Positions 60,420 to 64,000 of a stretch of 64,000 nt of DNA are shown one piece after another (the first letter of the stretch is position 1; each line of letters opens with the position of its first letter). Source of the stretch: Acetomicrobium flavidum (GTDB lineage: Bacteria; Synergistota; Synergistia; Synergistales; Acetomicrobiaceae); contig NZ_FSQZ01000001.1 in NCBI RefSeq assembly GCF_900129645.1, forward strand, positions 1,512,001 to 1,576,000. Reading direction: 5' to 3'. The notes under the pieces were generated by a model. The model did no database searches, was not told where the DNA came from, and saw nothing but the letters and a program-made list of their open reading frames with translations. The translations under genes were made by a program, and so were the position numbers.

Positions 60420-61607
60420 ATGATCGTTAAGCTCGATATGATGCAGACAGCTGCATTGGCTGCCGTAGTCTTTTACTTTGGTGGTTACGTGAAATCTAAG
60501 GTGCCGATATTGTACAAATTTTGTATTCCGGATCCTGTGGTTGGAGGGCTAATTTTTGCTGCTGCTAACTTAATATTCAGGGAAACAGGATTGCTTACCC
60601 TGGAGATGGATACCACGTTGCAATCCCCATTTATGATGATATTTTTTACATCGATAGGATTTACGGCGAGCATCGAACTGATAAAAAGAGGAGGGCTTCA
60701 GGTTGTAATTTTTTGGTTATGTGCTGTGGTGCTCTGTGTAATTCAATGTGGGGTTGGTGTTACTCTCGCTAAAATATTGAATCAAAACCCGCTTTTAGGC
60801 TTAGTGACCGGTTCTGTCACAATGACAGGCGGACACGGTACGGGAGCTGCCTTTGCCCCGCTGCTTGAGGATCTAGGGTTGAATGGCGCTATGACAGCAG
60901 CTATGGCTGCTGCTACATTCGGGCTTGTGGCTGGGTCGTTAATCGGAGGTCCCATAGGAAGATTCTAGATAGAGAGAAATCACCTTCAACCTCATCCGGA
61001 GAAGTACGATCTCGATTTTGTAAATGGAAACGGGGACGAAAAACTTTCATATGATAGCTTGATGAAAAATTTCGCCTTTTTGCTGGCTGCCATAGGATTA
61101 GGCGCAGTGCTGGCGAACTTCTTCAAGAGACACGGGATAACATTGCCGGCATACGTGAGTTCCATGATAATTGCAGCGATTATACTGAACTTGGGTCATT
61201 TTACCCAAAAATGGACAATTAACCAGAAGGCAGTGGAAACGATTGGTGCTATAGGCCTTAATATGTTTTTGTCCCTTGCCTTGATAAACCTGAGGCTGTG
61301 GGAGCTGTTGGATTTGGCTGCTCCTATGCTTGTAATACTTATGAGTCAGACGTTTATTATGGCAGTTTATGCCATGTTTGTAGCATATAACTTGTGCGGT
61401 AGAGACTATGATTCTGCCGTAATAACTGCAGGTTTTTGTGGGTTTGGCTTAGGGGCGACGCCCAATGCCATGGCAAATATGAGGTCCGTTGTTGAGAGGT
61501 TTGGAGAGGCTCCAAGGGCATTTTTTGTCGTTCCCATTGTTGGTGCCTTTTTGATAGATTTTGCCAACGCAATAGTAATCACAACGTTTATAAACTACAT
61601 CGTTTGA
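60420..61607 (+). pseudogene. GltS-type symporter broken by one in-frame amber codon
   Basis: A second sodium/glutamate symporter homologue, with both halves in one frame. Residues 1-182 read CIPDPVVGGLIFAA, MTGGHGTGAAFAP, then GGPIGRF. After that comes TAG (60966-60968), and the frame continues IERNHLQPHPEKYD into the second half (CGFGLGATPNAMANM). In the intact copy the same place reads ARWLIEHY, so TAG sits where Leu is expected (a TTG-to-TAG change). No frameshift is needed. The intact copy is at 35551-36789. A sequencing error or amber suppression cannot be excluded. Confidence 0.75.
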
Positions 61608-61609
61608 TC

Positions 61610-61667
61610 ATAGCTTAAATTAAAATGTCCGGGCTCATCAAAGCCCGGACATTTTAATTTAAGCTAT
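61610..61667. terminator. Bidirectional terminator (26-bp perfect stem)
   Basis: ATAGCTTAAATTAAAATG and the following CCGGGCT (61610-61635) are repeated in inverse complement at 61642-61667 with a 6-base loop. It lies between the broken gltS and the convergent chemoreceptor gene, and includes the latter's stop codon. Confidence 0.9.
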
Positions 61668-63596
61668 TGTCCTTATGACATCGTATCTTTTATCATCGCT
61701 GGCAACGAAACCGTCGACAGGAGTTTTAAGCCCTTGAAATTCCTTGAATTCTACGAAGGCATTTTGTAATAATGAAGCTACTTCGTCAGGCATATTTGGA
61801 TTGACCGCTATGGCATCCTTCGGTATATCCTCCGTTTCAGCTATGATTTCCAGTGCGTTCACATCTAACCCCTTGGCCTTTGCCATATCCATTGCTTCAT
61901 TGTATGTCGCTCCGGCGTCTATTTCGCCGCTCAAGACTGCCTTAATAACATTATCGTGAGTTCCCATAAAAGATACCTTGCTAAAGATCCTGTCCGGGTC
62001 AAGACCGTTGGATTTCAGTATGTGCCTTGCGTATAAGTATCCCGATGCGCTTTGGGGGTCAACGTAACCAAAATGCTTTCCCTTTAAATCAGATAGGGAT
62101 CGTATGCCGCTGGATTTCTTGGTAATTATATATCCTCTATAAGAAAACTTGCTATTAACCCTTGGTGTTGCTATCGGTTTAACTCCTATTTTTTTGTGTG
62201 CCGTTACATAGGCGAAGGGGGAAAACCATCCGACGTCGATCAAGCCCTTTGCCATCCCATCTATTAAGGCATCGTAATCCTTCACGATGATAATTCTTGC
62301 CTTATATCCAATATTTTTACATAGTCTCTCAAGGATAGGGGCGTACATTTGCTTTATGTTTTCGGGGGATGTAAAGGGATTTACGCCAAATATGATTTCT
62401 TTATCAGTTTTAAGATTGGCCATCAATGTCTGTAAACTTAAGGCCGTATCGCATAGCTTATCGCTAAATTGCGCTAATTGAGCGTTTTTGTCCTTTTGGA
62501 TATCGATATCTTTGGAAAGATTTACAATTGTATTGTAAGTTTCTTCTACTGATTTTGCAATTGAATTTGAAGCCCCTTCGATCTCATTTAAAGCCCCCAT
62601 TTGGGTTGATGACATATCTGTCAACTCGGTCAAGGCAGCTCCGATTTTTTCTATGGCGTTTTCTATTTTTGTAATAATTTCCCTGGAAAAAGCTGATACT
62701 TTTTCAACTTCTTTAAGCTTATCTATACATGAGTTCATGGCTGTATTTGATCTCGATACTCGGTCATTGATCTCCTTGATTATGGGTGAGATTTCGGCCA
62801 CAGAGTTCTTGGTTTCATCTGCAAGTTTTTTGATTTCCAACGATACTACGGAGAATCCCTTACCTGTCTCTCCAGCTCTGGCTGCCTCTATGGAGGCGTT
62901 TAGAGATAACAAGTTTGTTTGTTTTGCTATCGAGCTAATATATTCTATTATCTTATTGATCTTTTTGGATGATTCCTGAAGCTTTAGGTTATCATCTGAG
63001 GCCATACGGATGACTTCTATCAATTCGTTCAAAAGAGGGCTTAAGTTGTCTAGCGTATCCTTGTCTTGTTTCAACATGTCTCTTGCTTGTATGGAGCTGT
63101 TTTCTATATTTAGAATACTATCACGTATTTTGGATGTTATGCTGGATAATTCATTTATACTGGCAGTTATTTCTTCCGTGCTGGCGGCATTTTGGTGGCT
63201 GTATTCCTCAATTTGCGCAAATATCTTTGAGATTTGGTCGAAGGTTTTCTTGGTATCTTTGGAAAGCCAGGAAATTTGTTGGGTGTCGAACCCCATTGTC
63301 TCGGCTACGGAAAAAAGTCTGTCGTAAACTTTTTCGTCGAGATTAAATGTTTGTCGACCTTGGTCTGGGGACCTTAATTCAAGCGTTGCCGTCAGTTGAG
63401 GCTTGAGGGGCATTAAGGGTTTGACCCCTTCTTTAAGATGCCACTTAAATGATGCAAAAAAGATTAGAGGACCTGTCAAGACTGTTGCAACGGCCATTAT
63501 GAACTTGGTGATGGGAAGAAGATACAAGATTAACTCCAATATGGCTATGCAGATTATGCTTAAAAGCCAAACCTTTTTCGATGGCACCTCGCTCAC
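61659..63596 (-). CDS. Methyl-accepting chemotaxis protein fused to a PhnD-like binding domain
   Basis: A 645-residue chemoreceptor. Two hydrophobic segments (about residues 10-50) are followed by a coiled-coil signalling region with the hairpin tip SIAKQTNLLSLNASIEAARA then GETGKGFSVV (about residues 215-250). From about residue 395 a type 2 periplasmic-binding domain of the PhnD (phosphonate/phosphate) class appears: GVNPFTSPENIKQMYAPIL, DVGWFSPFAYV, SASGYLYAR, GEIDAGATYNEAM. No HAMP domain or normal periplasmic sensor is seen. By order, the binding domain would lie on the cytoplasmic side. A terminator is shared with the upstream gene. Confidence 0.85.
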   Translation of the reverse strand: MSEVPSKKVWLLSIICIAILELILYLLPITKFIMAVATVLTGPLIFFASFKWHLKEGVKPLMPLKPQLTATLELRSPDQGRQTFNLDEKVYDRLFSVAETMGFDTQQISWLSKDTKKTFDQISKIFAQIEEYSHQNAASTEEITASINELSSITSKIRDSILNIENSSIQARDMLKQDKDTLDNLSPLLNELIEVIRMASDDNLKLQESSKKINKIIEYISSIAKQTNLLSLNASIEAARAGETGKGFSVVSLEIKKLADETKNSVAEISPIIKEINDRVSRSNTAMNSCIDKLKEVEKVSAFSREIITKIENAIEKIGAALTELTDMSSTQMGALNEIEGASNSIAKSVEETYNTIVNLSKDIDIQKDKNAQLAQFSDKLCDTALSLQTLMANLKTDKEIIFGVNPFTSPENIKQMYAPILERLCKNIGYKARIIIVKDYDALIDGMAKGLIDVGWFSPFAYVTAHKKIGVKPIATPRVNSKFSYRGYIITKKSSGIRSLSDLKGKHFGYVDPQSASGYLYARHILKSNGLDPDRIFSKVSFMGTHDNVIKAVLSGEIDAGATYNEAMDMAKAKGLDVNALEIIAETEDIPKDAIAVNPNMPDEVASLLQNAFVEFKEFQGLKTPVDGFVASDDKRYDVIRTIA

Positions 63597-63732
63597 CTCA
63601 ATCCATTAGGCAATCATTGATATTCATCGGGTATTAAAACAAATTTGCATTATATTATACTATATCTTAATGTGAACTAAAATTACAATTTATTGATCCC
63701 TCGTAATTTATGATTACTCCGGTAATTTCTTT

Positions 63733-64000
63733 TTATTTTGTAATGTCCACATAAAGAGTCGGCACCCTATCTTTAAAGACGGGGACTGTAGACCTTGCTT
63801 GGTCAACCTTGCAAACGTCTATATCTACGAACCATAACCCCTCCAAATTGCCGGCGTCCAGCAAGACTTCACCCCATGGATCTACCACCAATGACCCGCC
63901 GTCAAAGGCGTCCTTTCCCGTAGCGCCACATCTATTGCAAGATATCACGTACATCTGGTTTTCGATAGCCCTCGCCTTAAGCAGGATATCCCAATGCTTG
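63733..64000 (-). CDS. Carbon-nitrogen (nitrilase-superfamily) hydrolase, C-terminal part
   Basis: Open to the right edge of the window on the minus strand, so only about the last 89 residues are visible. HWDILLKARAIENQMYVISC followed by NRCG, then GGSLVVDPWGEVLLDAG, is typical of the C-terminal half of nitrilase/omega-amidase enzymes. The catalytic Glu, Lys and Cys lie outside the window. It converts amides or nitriles to acids. It ends about 136 bases beyond the chemoreceptor start on the same strand. Confidence 0.8.
   Translation of the reverse strand, partial: KHWDILLKARAIENQMYVISCNRCGATGKDAFDGGSLVVDPWGEVLLDAGNLEGLWFVDIDVCKVDQARSTVPVFKDRVPTLYVDITK

Noticed and set aside
60966-60968. TAG as pyrrolysine in the gltS-like gene
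   Set aside because: The position is an ordinary Leu in the paralogue and not a catalytic site; a simple nonsense mutation is more likely.

Overview
The window looks like a chromosomal segment of an anaerobic, amino-acid- and peptide-fermenting member of the Synergistota, possibly close to Acetomicrobium/Anaerobaculum. This is inference. The support is three paralogous DUF3798 proteins, GltS-type carriers, M20/M24/M48/M55 peptidases, SpoVS in an otherwise non-sporulating gene set, a family-9 glycosyltransferase typical of diderms, a selenocysteine gene, and frequent TTG/GTG starts with strong Shine-Dalgarno (SD) sequences. No rRNA, tRNA, transposase or phage gene was found.

Layout. 1-9.1 kb: the end of panF; a promoter, a Moco-type riboswitch candidate and a terminator ahead of a tungstate ABC transporter (tupABC); a nucleoside kinase with a ThrRS-like N-terminus; an L,D-transpeptidase; an Old-Yellow-Enzyme/FAD reductase; a small motility-type protein. 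9.2-14.2 kb: metal uptake, with a LacI-type regulator, a FecCD permease and ATPase without a binding protein, then convergent feoAB under a DtxR/IdeR-like operator. 14.2-27.5 kb: mixed housekeeping, with a DUF4139 protein, Nudix, YchF, thiDME, M48, M20, a MetH-activation-domain protein, hisD, csaA, cold-shock protein, a PII-like/DUF1538 pair and spoVS. 27.6-41.2 kb: hisS-aspS, a glycosyltransferase, an MBL hydrolase, a B12-type radical SAM protein, murR/rpiR divergent from gltS, cheX, htrA, guaA, then a rhodanese whose active-site codon is UGA, and a 45-residue Cys-rich protein.

41.2-64 kb: a complete type I-B CRISPR-Cas locus (cas6-cas8b-cas11b-cas7-cas5-cas3-cas4-cas1-cas2) with an array of 38 repeats and 37 spacers, flanked by peptide and amino-acid utilisation genes: three DUF3798 proteins, an M55 D-aminopeptidase, an M24 peptidase, a PLP enzyme and a second gltS broken by one amber codon. 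The end holds a chemoreceptor fused to a PhnD-like binding domain and the C-terminus of a nitrilase-family hydrolase.

The most notable items are: (1) the probable selenoprotein rhodanese at 40831-41142 (minus strand), where UGA replaces the usual second Cys of a CxC active site and a stem-loop follows immediately, next to a tiny Cys-rich partner; (2) the candidate Moco riboswitch-terminator controlling tungstate uptake; (3) the MCP/PhnD fusion, whose binding domain should lie in the cytoplasm; (4) the separately encoded Cas11b subunit; (5) spacers whose translations show terminase and DnaC/IstB ATPase motifs.
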